A model generated the notes under the pieces. The model worked only from the letters and a program-made list of their open reading frames with translations, had not been told where the DNA came from and ran no database searches. Positions 7,028 through 14,311 of a stretch of 24,201 nt of DNA are shown here, piece after piece; the stretch's first letter is position 1; each line of letters opens with the position of its first letter. The translations under genes and the position numbers were made by a program. Source of the stretch: JBOGFI01 sp050743365 (GTDB taxonomy: Bacteria > Actinomycetota > Acidimicrobiia > IMCC26256 > JACDBD01); assembly GCA_050743365.1 (NCBI GenBank), contig JBOGFI010000224.1:1-24201 (forward strand), written 5' to 3'.

Positions 7028-8536
7028 TCAGCCCGCGGGCTCGAAGAGCTCCTTGAGGTCCTGCTTGCGGACCTTCTCGGTCCCGGTGCGGGGCAGCTCG
7101 TCGACGAACACGACCTGCCTGGGCACCTTGTAGTCGGACAGGCGCTCGGCAGCCCAGGCCGTCAGCTCGTCCTCCGTCACCGACTGCCCGCCGGCGAGAC
7201 GGACGGCGGCGGCGGGCACCTCGCCCTTGCGGGAGTCGGGCAGCCCGACGACGGCGGCCTCCGCCACCGCCGGGTGCTGGTCGAGGGCCTCCTCGACCTC
7301 GGCCGCGAACACCGAGTACCCGCCGTGCTTGATCACGTCCTTCTTCCGGCCGGCGAACTCGACCAGCCCGAGCCGGCCGCGGCGGGCCAGGTCACCGGTG
7401 CGGAGCCAGCCCTCGGCGGTCAGGGCCTCGGCGGTGGCGTCGCGCTGGCCGTGGTAGCCCCGCATCACCCCCGGCCCCTTGACGACGAGCTCGCCCACCT
7501 CGCCCCGGGGCGCGGGCTCGCCGGCTTCGTCGACCACCCGCATCCGGTAGCCGGGCAGGGGGATCCCCACCAGTCCCCGCACGGGCAGCGCGAGGCCGGG
7601 CGGCAGCACCTTGATCGCCGCGCCTCCCCCGAGCTCGACCATGCCGTAGCCGTCGACGAACGCCGCCTCCCCGACGGTGCGGTTCGTGAACGGCACCCTT
7701 AGCGTGGCGCCCATCTTCTGGAACCGGCGCGCGAGCTCGAAGGGCATGGCGTCGGCGCCCGACGCCCATACCCGCACCGAGGACAGGTCGCGCTCCTCGG
7801 CGCCGGCCTCGAGCATCATCCGGTACATCGCGGGCACGCCCACGAACATGGTCGCCCGCCGGACCTCGATGGCGTCGAGGGCGGCGTCGGGACGGAACTT
7901 GGGCAGCAGGTAGACCGAGAAGCCGACGGTGGCGAGCTGGACCAGCATCGAGAACCCGGCGATGTGCGCCACCGGCATGCCCGAGACGGCCTCGTCGTGC
8001 CGGAGCCGCGACGGGTAGAGCGCGGCCGCATTGGCCCGACCGACGAGCGCCCGGTGGGACAGCTCGGCCCCCTTGGGCTTGCCGGTGGTGCCCGACGTGT
8101 AGAAGAGCGCCGCGATGTCGCCGGGATCGGCCGGGGCCGAACGGCCGGGCTCCCCGCCGGCGACCTCGGCGAGGTCGCGCACGACGAGGGCGGCGTCGGA
8201 GTCGGCGACCACATGGTCGATCTCCTCGGCTCGCATCTTGGGGTTGACCGGGACGGCCACGCCCCCGGCACGGGCGACGGCCAGACAGAGGAGGAACAGG
8301 CCGTACCCGTTGGGCAGCGCGACCACCACGCGGTCTCCGTGGCCGATCTTGGCTTCGAGGGCGCCCGCCCAGCGGGCCACGGCGCCGGCGGCCTCCCCGT
8401 AGGTCAGCTTCAGCCCGTCGTCGCCGTCCTCCTCGACGAGCGGGAGGTCGCCGTGGACGGGGACCAGCCGGTCGAGGAGGGAGCCGAGCGTGACGTCGCG
8501 GTCGCGCACGAAGTCGATCCGGTCCCGCACGCCCAT
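7028..8536 (-). CDS. AMP-binding acyl-CoA synthetase (fatty-acid-CoA ligase-like)
   Basis: This 502-residue protein is a member of the ANL superfamily. Visible motifs are the P-loop YTSGTTGKPKG (about 146-156), GYGMVE (296-301), the hinge TGD (380-382) with downstream GRKKD, and the A10 lysine Lys488 in GTEKVRKQDL. It should activate a carboxylic acid, probably a fatty acid, with ATP and CoA. The ATG at 8536 is chosen because a minus-strand TACGAT box lies 6 nt upstream, fitting leaderless transcription; a TTG 27 nt further upstream is less likely. It is divergent from WS/DGAT-2, whose start is 35 bp away, which suggests that acyl-CoA supply and esterification may be controlled together. Chain-length preference is unknown. 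Confidence 0.92.
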   Translation of the reverse strand: MGVRDRIDFVRDRDVTLGSLLDRLVPVHGDLPLVEEDGDDGLKLTYGEAAGAVARWAGALEAKIGHGDRVVVALPNGYGLFLLCLAVARAGGVAVPVNPKMRAEEIDHVVADSDAALVVRDLAEVAGGEPGRSAPADPGDIAALFYTSGTTGKPKGAELSHRALVGRANAAALYPSRLRHDEAVSGMPVAHIAGFSMLVQLATVGFSVYLLPKFRPDAALDAIEVRRATMFVGVPAMYRMMLEAGAEERDLSSVRVWASGADAMPFELARRFQKMGATLRVPFTNRTVGEAAFVDGYGMVELGGGAAIKVLPPGLALPVRGLVGIPLPGYRMRVVDEAGEPAPRGEVGELVVKGPGVMRGYHGQRDATAEALTAEGWLRTGDLARRGRLGLVEFAGRKKDVIKHGGYSVFAAEVEEALDQHPAVAEAAVVGLPDSRKGEVPAAAVRLAGGQSVTEDELTAWAAERLSDYKVPRQVVFVDELPRTGTEKVRKQDLKELFEPAG

Positions 8537-8542
8537 GGATGG

Positions 8543-8548
8543 ATCGTA
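8543..8548 (-). promoter_or_regulatory. -10 element for the acyl-CoA synthetase gene
   Basis: On the minus strand this reads TACGAT (TANNNT), ending 6 nt before the ATG at 8536; no Shine-Dalgarno is present, so a leaderless transcript is likely. No convincing -35 was found. The box sits inside the 35-bp divergent gap shared with WS/DGAT-2. Confidence 0.45.
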
Positions 8549-8558
8549 TGCAGTCTGG

Positions 8559-8564
8559 GACAAT
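8559..8564 (+). promoter_or_regulatory. possible -10 element for WS/DGAT-2
   Basis: GACAAT matches four of six bases of TATAAT and ends 7 nt before the GTG at 8572, the start supported by paralogue alignment. It is a weaker match than the opposing minus-strand box, 10 bp away. Confidence 0.3.
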
Positions 8565-8571
8565 CGCGCCG

Positions 8572-9966
8572 GTGCAGCGGCTGACCGGCCTGGACGCGGG
8601 GTTCCTCTACATGGAGACGCCCACGCAGCACCTGCACACGCTCAAGATCGCGGTGATCGACCCCTCGACGGTGCCAGGCGGCTACTCCTTCGAGCGGGTG
8701 AAGGAGGTGCTCGACCAGCGGCTGCACCTGCTGCCCCCGTTCCGTCGCCGGCTGGTGGAGGTGCCACTCGGCGTGCACCACCCCCTCTGGCTCGAGGACC
8801 CCGACTTCGACCTCGACCACCACGTCCGGCGCGCCACCCTGCCGGCGCCGGGCGGGCCACGCGAGCTCGACGAGCTCATCTCCGACGTGGCCAGCTATCA
8901 GCTCGACCGGCGCCGCCCCCTGTGGGAGGTCTGGGTGGTCGAGGGCCTCGAAGGCGGACACGTGGGGTTCGTCACCAAGATCCACCACTGCGCTGCCGAC
9001 GGGGTGAAGGCGGCCGAGCTGCTCACCAACGTCCTCGACGCCGAGCCCGACGCCCCCGATCCCGCGCCACCCGAGGAGCCGTGGCGGCCCGAGCGGGTCC
9101 CCGGTCGCCGCGAGCTCCTCGTCCGCTCGCTGCTCGCCCGGCTGCGCCAGCTGGTCTGGCTCCCGGGGCTTCTCCGGCGCACGGTCGACGGCTTCCGGCG
9201 CGTGCGGCAACGACGCCGGTCGGGAGCGGTGTCACCGCCGCTGCCGTTCAGCGCGCCCGACCTGCCGTTCAACGGCGCGCTCACGCGCCGCCGCTTGTTC
9301 GCGTCGACCTCCCTGCCGCTCGCCGAGGTGAAGGACGTGAAGAACGCCTTCGGCGTGACCGTCAACGACGTCGTGCTCGCCCTGTGCGCGAGCTCCCTCC
9401 GACGCTGGCTGCTCGACCACGACGCGCTACCCGACCGGCCGCTGGTGGCGGGTGTGCCCGTCTCCACCCGGGCGCCCGGCGAGACGATCGCCGCCAACAG
9501 CGTCTCGAACCTGTTCACCTCGATCCCGGTTCACGAGGCCGATCCCGTCGAGCGGCTCCGGGCGATCCACGAGGTGATGAAGGGCGCCAAGGAGCAGCAC
9601 AACGCGCTCGGCGCCGAGATGCTGGCCGACTGGTCGGAGCTCACGCCGTCGCGCCCCTTCGCCGCCGGGGTCCGCGTCTACTCCCGCCTCGGCCTCGCCG
9701 AACGGCACCGCCCGCCCATCAACCTGGTGATCTCCAACGTGCCCGGGCCCACCGCGCCGCTCTACATCGCCGGCGCCCGGCTCAGCGGCATCTGGTCGAT
9801 GGGCCCCATCCTCGAGAACGTCGGCCTCAACATCACGGTGTGGAGCTACCTCGGCGAGCTCAACTTCGGGGCGGTCGCCTGCCCCGAGGCCGTCCCCGAC
9901 CTCCACCGCATCACCGACTCCCTGCGCGACGCCCTGGCCGAGTTGAAGAAGGCCGGAAAGGGGTAG
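8572..9966 (+). CDS. wax ester synthase/diacylglycerol acyltransferase (WS/DGAT-2)
   Basis: This 464-residue WS/DGAT has the catalytic HHxxxDG motif as HHCAADG (138-144), the VNDVVLALC motif and the SNVPGP motif near residue 390. It should use acyl-CoA to esterify a long-chain alcohol or diacylglycerol. The GTG at 8572 is preferred because its VQRLTGLDAGFL aligns exactly with the ATG start MERLTGLDAAFL of WS/DGAT-3; in-frame ATGs at 8539 and 8548 would add 11 or 8 residues without homology. It closely resembles WS/DGAT-3 (shared GGYSFE, FRRRLVEVP, DPDFDLD blocks), pointing to local duplication. Its divergent neighbour is an acyl-CoA synthetase and its downstream neighbour a lipase-like hydrolase. 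Confidence 0.93.
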   Translation: MQRLTGLDAGFLYMETPTQHLHTLKIAVIDPSTVPGGYSFERVKEVLDQRLHLLPPFRRRLVEVPLGVHHPLWLEDPDFDLDHHVRRATLPAPGGPRELDELISDVASYQLDRRRPLWEVWVVEGLEGGHVGFVTKIHHCAADGVKAAELLTNVLDAEPDAPDPAPPEEPWRPERVPGRRELLVRSLLARLRQLVWLPGLLRRTVDGFRRVRQRRRSGAVSPPLPFSAPDLPFNGALTRRRLFASTSLPLAEVKDVKNAFGVTVNDVVLALCASSLRRWLLDHDALPDRPLVAGVPVSTRAPGETIAANSVSNLFTSIPVHEADPVERLRAIHEVMKGAKEQHNALGAEMLADWSELTPSRPFAAGVRVYSRLGLAERHRPPINLVISNVPGPTAPLYIAGARLSGIWSMGPILENVGLNITVWSYLGELNFGAVACPEAVPDLHRITDSLRDALAELKKAGKG

Positions 9967-10034
9967 AAACCACCCGCTGCCCGCCGAGATCTGATATCGC
10001 GTCAGGTCAACCGAACCGGAGGTGAGCGGGAGCG

Positions 10035-10958
10035 GTGGTGCAGATCATCGGGCTGACGTTGAGCCGGTTCACCGAGCGCACGCTCCCTCCGGGCCGGGCG
10101 GTGGAGCTGCCGGGGCGGGGCACGACCTTCGCCTACGAGGCGCCCGGGCCGCCGGACGCGCCGACCCTCGTTCTGATCCACGGGCTCGCGGCGAGCGGCG
10201 CCCTCAACTGGTTCCCCGCCTTCGGCGCCCTGTCCGAGCGGTACCGCGTGATCGCGGTCGACCTACGCGGCCACGGTCGCGGCATCCCGCCCACCGAGCG
10301 GTTCCGGTTGTCCGACTGCGCCGACGACGTGGCGGCGCTGGCCGACGCCCTCGGCGTCGAGCGGTTCGTGCCGGTGGGCTACTCGCTCGGCGGTCCCGTC
10401 GCCCAGCTCCTCTGGCACCGGCACCGCGACCGCGTCGCCGGCCTGGTGATGTGCGCCACCAGCCGCAACTTCGGCGGGACGCTCCAGGAACGGTGGTTCT
10501 ACGGCAGCCTGTGGGGCGCGATCGTCGCCCTCCAGCTCGCCCGCCGGCTCCCGTTCCGGTCCGCGCCGCGCGACGACGAGGAAGCGGTCGTCGAGGCCGC
10601 CCTCGAGCGGGTGCGGCTACCCACCTGGGCGCTGCGCGAGATGCGCCGGTGCAGCCCGAGCACGCTGCTCGCGGCCATGAACGCGATGGGGCGGTTCAGC
10701 TCGCACGAGTGGATCGGCGAGGTCGCCGTACCCACCGCCGTCGTGGTGACCACCAAGGACAAGTTCGTCGCGCCGGCTCGCCAGCTCAAGCTGGCCCGCG
10801 CCATCCCCGGCGCCACCGTCCACCCCGCCCACACCGACCACGCCGCCTGCGTGCTCGGCGCCCGTCGCTTCATCCCCGCGCTGCTGGAGGCATGCGCCTC
10901 GGTCGCCGAGCGCCTGCCCACCGGTGGCGCCGCGGGGGCGGTTCCCATCTCGCGGTAA
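10035..10958 (+). CDS. alpha/beta-fold hydrolase (lipase/esterase-like)
   Basis: This 307-residue alpha/beta hydrolase has an oxyanion-loop HG motif (LIHGLAASG, about 47-55), the nucleophile elbow GYSLGG with Ser117, a candidate acid Asp242 in TTKDKFV and a candidate His at 266 or 269 in HTDHA. The triad suggests ester or thioester hydrolysis; no signal peptide is visible, so it probably acts in the cytoplasm or on lipid bodies. Two tandem GTG codons (10035, 10038) can start it; a GGGAG lies just upstream and fits the second slightly better. It is placed 68 bp after WS/DGAT-2 and 42 bp before WS/DGAT-3 on the same strand, so the three may be co-transcribed. A storage-lipid hydrolase is the natural guess, but the substrate is not shown. 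Confidence 0.88.
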   Translation: MVQIIGLTLSRFTERTLPPGRAVELPGRGTTFAYEAPGPPDAPTLVLIHGLAASGALNWFPAFGALSERYRVIAVDLRGHGRGIPPTERFRLSDCADDVAALADALGVERFVPVGYSLGGPVAQLLWHRHRDRVAGLVMCATSRNFGGTLQERWFYGSLWGAIVALQLARRLPFRSAPRDDEEAVVEAALERVRLPTWALREMRRCSPSTLLAAMNAMGRFSSHEWIGEVAVPTAVVVTTKDKFVAPARQLKLARAIPGATVHPAHTDHAACVLGARRFIPALLEACASVAERLPTGGAAGAVPISR

Positions 10959-11000
10959 TAGCCTCGCGGGTATCCCGGCGTCGAGCGAGGGAGCCATGTG

Positions 11001-12518
11001 ATGGAACGACTTACCGGGCTCGACGCGGCCTTCCTCTACATCGAGACACCCAGCCACCACATGCACGTCTCGATGGTGTCGGTGTTCGACACGTCGACGA
11101 TGCCCGGCGGCTACTCGTTCGAGAAGGTGCGCGCGATCGTCGAGGAGCGCATCCCGATGATCCCGATGTTCAGGCGCCGGCTGGTCGAGGTGCCCTTCCG
11201 CCTCCACCACCCGATCTGGGTCGACGACCCCGACTTCGACCTCGACTACCACCTCCGCCGCATCGGGGCCCCGGCCCCGGGCGGTATCAAGGAGCTGTGC
11301 GACCTCGCGGGCGAGTTCACCAGCCGTCAGCTCGACCGCAGCCGTCCCCTCTGGGAGCTGTGCATCGTGGAGGGCCTCGAGAACGGCAACATCGGGGTGC
11401 TGGCCAAGGTTCACCACTCGACCATCGACGGCGTCTCGGGCGCCGAGGTGATGGTGCACCTGTTCGACCTCGAGCCGGCGCCGGCGACGCCCCCCGCGAC
11501 GCCCCCCGAGCCGCCCCCCGAGCCGCCCGGGCCGGAGCGGGTCCCCTCCGACCTCGAGCTCGTCGGCTACGCCGCCTGGTCGCTCGCCCGCCAGCCGTTC
11601 CGGATCGCGGCCGCGCTCCCGGGCACGATCCGCTCCGTCGTGAACCTGGCCCGCCGCCGCCGTGCATCGGAGGGCCCGACGGTGCCGGCGCCGTTCGCCG
11701 CCCCCGCGACCACGCTCAACGCCGCCATCACCCCCCACCGGAACGTCGCCGCGGTGACCCTGCCCTTCGACGACGTGAAGGCGGTGAAGCGGGCGCTGGG
11801 CACCACGGTCAACGACGTGGTGCTCGCCGTCTGCGCCGGCGCGCTGCGCCGCTACCTCGACACCCACGGCGAGCTGCCGGAGGACCCGCTCGTGGCGGTG
11901 GTGCCGATCTCCGTGCGCAACGACCCCGAGATCGAGTCGGGGGGAAGCAACCAGGTGTCGGCCATGTTCACGTCGCTCGCCACCGACGTGACCGACCCGC
12001 GCGAGCGTCTGCTCGCCATCGCCGAGGTCACGCGCGCGGCCAAGGAGGAGCACAACGCCATCGGCGCCAAGCTGCTCCAGGACTGGGCCGAGTTCGCCGC
12101 CCCTCGCCTGTTCGCCCGGGCCTCGCGCCTCTACTCGAGCATGAACCTCGCCGATCGGCACCGCCCGATCCACAACGTGATCATCTCGAACGTCCCCGGC
12201 CCGCCGTTCCCGCTCTACCTGGCGGGGGCTCAGCTCGAGTTGCTGTGCCCGCTGGGCCCGGTGATGGAGGGCGCCGCCCTCAACATCACCGTGATCAGCT
12301 ACATGGACCGGCTCGACGTCGGCCTCATCGCCTGCCGCGAGGTGGTCCCCGACCTGTGGGATCTGGCCGAGGGGTTCCACGACGCGCTCGACGAGCTGAC
12401 TGACGCCGCCGGGACGCGCCAGCCCGTGATCGAGGTCGCGGAGCCGGCGTTCGCCGCGCCGGGCCGGGCGAATGATCCCGGCGCCGTGATGGGCCCGAGG
12501 CTTACCCGGGAGACGTAG
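11001..12518 (+). CDS. wax ester synthase/diacylglycerol acyltransferase (WS/DGAT-3)
   Basis: This 505-residue WS/DGAT carries the catalytic HHxxxDG motif as HHSTIDG (138-144), a VNDVVLAVC motif and the SNVPGP motif. The ATG at 11001 has a GAGGGAG ribosome-binding site 7 nt upstream; a GTG one codon earlier is possible. It is the closest paralogue of WS/DGAT-2, but it has a Pro-rich linker (TPPA-TPPE-PPPE) after residue 160 encoded by four 12-bp units, and a C-terminal tail of about 30 residues beyond the usual end. It probably makes triacylglycerol or wax esters with the other two copies. Its stop is 13 nt from the stop of the convergent mycothiol-type enzyme gene. Confidence 0.93.
   Translation: MERLTGLDAAFLYIETPSHHMHVSMVSVFDTSTMPGGYSFEKVRAIVEERIPMIPMFRRRLVEVPFRLHHPIWVDDPDFDLDYHLRRIGAPAPGGIKELCDLAGEFTSRQLDRSRPLWELCIVEGLENGNIGVLAKVHHSTIDGVSGAEVMVHLFDLEPAPATPPATPPEPPPEPPGPERVPSDLELVGYAAWSLARQPFRIAAALPGTIRSVVNLARRRRASEGPTVPAPFAAPATTLNAAITPHRNVAAVTLPFDDVKAVKRALGTTVNDVVLAVCAGALRRYLDTHGELPEDPLVAVVPISVRNDPEIESGGSNQVSAMFTSLATDVTDPRERLLAIAEVTRAAKEEHNAIGAKLLQDWAEFAAPRLFARASRLYSSMNLADRHRPIHNVIISNVPGPPFPLYLAGAQLELLCPLGPVMEGAALNITVISYMDRLDVGLIACREVVPDLWDLAEGFHDALDELTDAAGTRQPVIEVAEPAFAAPGRANDPGAVMGPRLTRET
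11486..11533 (+). repeat. four 12-bp tandem units coding the Pro-rich linker of WS/DGAT-3
   Basis: Units are GACGCCCCCCGC, GACGCCCCCCGA, GCCGCCCCCCGA and a degenerate fourth (GCCGCCCGGGCC). They keep the reading frame and code TPPA, TPPE, PPPE and PPGP. The minus strand has three G6 runs and a G3 run spaced by 6-nt loops, fitting a G-quadruplex pattern. Confidence 0.7.
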
Positions 12519-12531
12519 CGACGGGACACCC

Positions 12532-13269
12532 CTACCACCGCACCGCCTCGGCCCACCGCTCGGCCACAGCGCAGGCGCCGACCACCTCGACTCGGTCGAG
12601 AGGCAGCTGGTTCCAGAGAAAGAGGAGGACATCCGACGCCCCGCCCCGGATCGCAGCGTCCCCTTTCCTGTGCTCCCGGGTCACGGCCACCGTGCCGTCG
12701 CCCAGCTCGAGCAGCCACTCGCCGGCCGTGTCCGCGCAGTGAACATGGAGCGTGCCGCCCAGCCCGACGGGGGCCTCGGCGCCCTCCACGTGCCGGGGCA
12801 GGAAGACGGTGAGCAGCTCGTCGATGCCGTCGGCCGCCAACTCGGGCTCCACGCCGGGCGGCTCACCCACCGCCGCCTCGCCGTCCCAGCGGTGGACGGC
12901 GGTCTCGTGGGCCATGCGCCGGTGCCAGAAGGCGGACACCTGGGCCTCGTCCGACCAGTTCCACACCGGCCTCTCGGTCCCAGCTTCAGCCAACGTCGCC
13001 ACGAGCCGGGCGGCGCCGTCGCGGAACCAGCCCACGAGGCTCTCCTCGTCCGCGGGCGGGCCGGGGAGCCGGCCTCGGTCCAGCCGCTCGCCGGCCTCGG
13101 TCCGCACCATGGTCTCGACCCAGCGGTGCACCGAACCGGTGTGTCCCACCAGGTCTACGACCGTCCACCCCGGGCAGGCCGGGACGGCGGCGTGCAGGTC
13201 GAAGCCCGCCGCCCTGGCCAGGGCGACGGCGTCGGCGCCGATGTGGCGGAGGTAGGCGGACGGGTCCAC
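12532..13269 (-). CDS. maleylpyruvate isomerase/mycothiol-dependent enzyme family (DinB fold)
   Basis: This 245-residue protein has the two-part structure of the mycothiol-dependent maleylpyruvate isomerase family. The N-terminal DinB-like helical domain has metal-ligand candidates His43/His48 (VGHTGSVHRW) and the ExxxH pair Glu122/His126 (AHETAVHRWD); the C-terminal domain (about 150-245) ends with the usual SDVLLFLWNQLP segment. Most family members have no known substrate; mycothiol use is inferred from the family and from the actinobacterial context. The start is a GTG with no Shine-Dalgarno. It lies 11 nt downstream of the kelch lipoprotein gene on the same strand; a TAGCGT box overlapping the kelch stop codon may also drive it without a leader. 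Confidence 0.88.
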   Translation of the reverse strand: MDPSAYLRHIGADAVALARAAGFDLHAAVPACPGWTVVDLVGHTGSVHRWVETMVRTEAGERLDRGRLPGPPADEESLVGWFRDGAARLVATLAEAGTERPVWNWSDEAQVSAFWHRRMAHETAVHRWDGEAAVGEPPGVEPELAADGIDELLTVFLPRHVEGAEAPVGLGGTLHVHCADTAGEWLLELGDGTVAVTREHRKGDAAIRGGASDVLLFLWNQLPLDRVEVVGACAVAERWAEAVRW

Positions 13270-13277
13270 GGCAGCCG

Positions 13278-13283
13278 ACGCTA
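13278..13283 (-). promoter_or_regulatory. possible internal -10 for the mycothiol-type enzyme gene
   Basis: TAGCGT on the minus strand contains the TAG stop of the kelch gene and ends 8 nt before the GTG start at 13269. No Shine-Dalgarno precedes that GTG. It is either a leaderless promoter or chance within a short operon gap. Confidence 0.3.
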
Positions 13284-14258
13284 GGCGTCGAGCACCTCGT
13301 GGGCGTCGCTCACGAACAGTCCCGGCTGCGGCCCGCCGCCGATCACGTGGAGCTCACCGCCGGCCGCGACCATCGCGAGCCCGTGGCGCGGCGTCACCAG
13401 GGCCGCCACCTCCCGCCACCCCTCCTCCCCGAGACACTCGACCGACGGGATCGTCCCGCCCGGCTCCTCGCCGCCGGCGACACACGGCCGACCGTCGAGC
13501 GCGGCTGCGGCGGTGCCGCCCCGGCTGAATCGGAGGCTCGGCTCGGGTCGCCATTCGCCGTCGGGAAGCCCGAGCGACTCGACCGAGGTCAGGTTGGACT
13601 CGAGGGTGCCCTGGCGCCCGGCGATGGCGTACACGGTTTCCCCGACGGCGGCAGCGGCGGTGTGCTCGCGGGGGACGGCGAGCGCTGGGCCCCGCCGCCA
13701 CTCGCCGTCCGCCGGGTCGTAGATCTCGGTGCTGCGAAGGACCCCGCGGTCGTTGGCGCCGCCGATCGCCACCAGCATGCCCTCGGCCGCCACGGTCGCG
13801 AGCGCGCTGCGAGGCTCCTGGAGCGACGCCTCCTCGCGCCACTCGTCCTCGCCCCGGCCGAGGCTCGAGACGGCAGCGGTGGCCCTGCCCTCGCCGTCGC
13901 GGGTGGCGACGCCGCCGACCAACCACAGCCGCCGGTCCAGGACGGCCAGCGACGCGTGGTCGTACGCGGCGGGCAGGTCCGGGCCGCGTGACCAGTCGCC
14001 GTCCTCGTCGAGCAGGTCGAGGCGGGAGCTGGGCGCACCGTCGGCGGTGAACCCCCCGGCGATCGCGATCCGGCCGCCCCAGAGGGCCCCCGCCACCTCG
14101 GTGCGACCCTGCGGCAACGGCGTATCCGGAAAGGCGCCGGGCTCCGGCGGCCGGGTGGGTCGGGCGCTCCCGTCGCCGCCGCCCGACGAGCACGCCGCGA
14201 GCGCCAGGAGCGCGGCCAGGGCGAGCCTGAGCAAATCAGGGGTTTCCCGAAACCCCAT
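13281..14258 (-). CDS. kelch-repeat lipoprotein (secreted beta-propeller)
   Basis: This is a 325-residue protein. A hydrophobic signal sequence ends in a lipobox LAAC with Cys23, followed by SSGGG, so the mature protein should be lipid-anchored outside the membrane. From about residue 45 onward there are repeats of about 47-50 residues with the kelch pattern: a GG pair, a YDP- or LDL-type strand, W about ten residues later, then a P-R/H-A segment (for example EIYDPADGEWRRGPALAVPREH). About six blades can be counted, enough for one propeller. Propellers of this kind bind partners or carbohydrates, and some oxidases use them; no copper-radical motif is evident. The ATG at 14258 puts the signal peptide at the N-terminus; an ATG 12 codons upstream is the alternative. 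It is probably co-transcribed with the mycothiol-type enzyme downstream. Confidence 0.85.
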   Translation of the reverse strand: MGFRETPDLLRLALAALLALAACSSGGGDGSARPTRPPEPGAFPDTPLPQGRTEVAGALWGGRIAIAGGFTADGAPSSRLDLLDEDGDWSRGPDLPAAYDHASLAVLDRRLWLVGGVATRDGEGRATAAVSSLGRGEDEWREEASLQEPRSALATVAAEGMLVAIGGANDRGVLRSTEIYDPADGEWRRGPALAVPREHTAAAAVGETVYAIAGRQGTLESNLTSVESLGLPDGEWRPEPSLRFSRGGTAAAALDGRPCVAGGEEPGGTIPSVECLGEEGWREVAALVTPRHGLAMVAAGGELHVIGGGPQPGLFVSDAHEVLDA

Positions 14259-14311
14259 CTCGTGAGAGAGTTCTCCGTCGCGAGGGAGCCGCATCGTCCG
14301 ATGAGCATGCA

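Noticed and set aside
9991..10005. CTGA...TCAG inverted repeat before the alpha/beta hydrolase
   Set aside because: Only four paired bases around a 7-nt centre; expected by chance.
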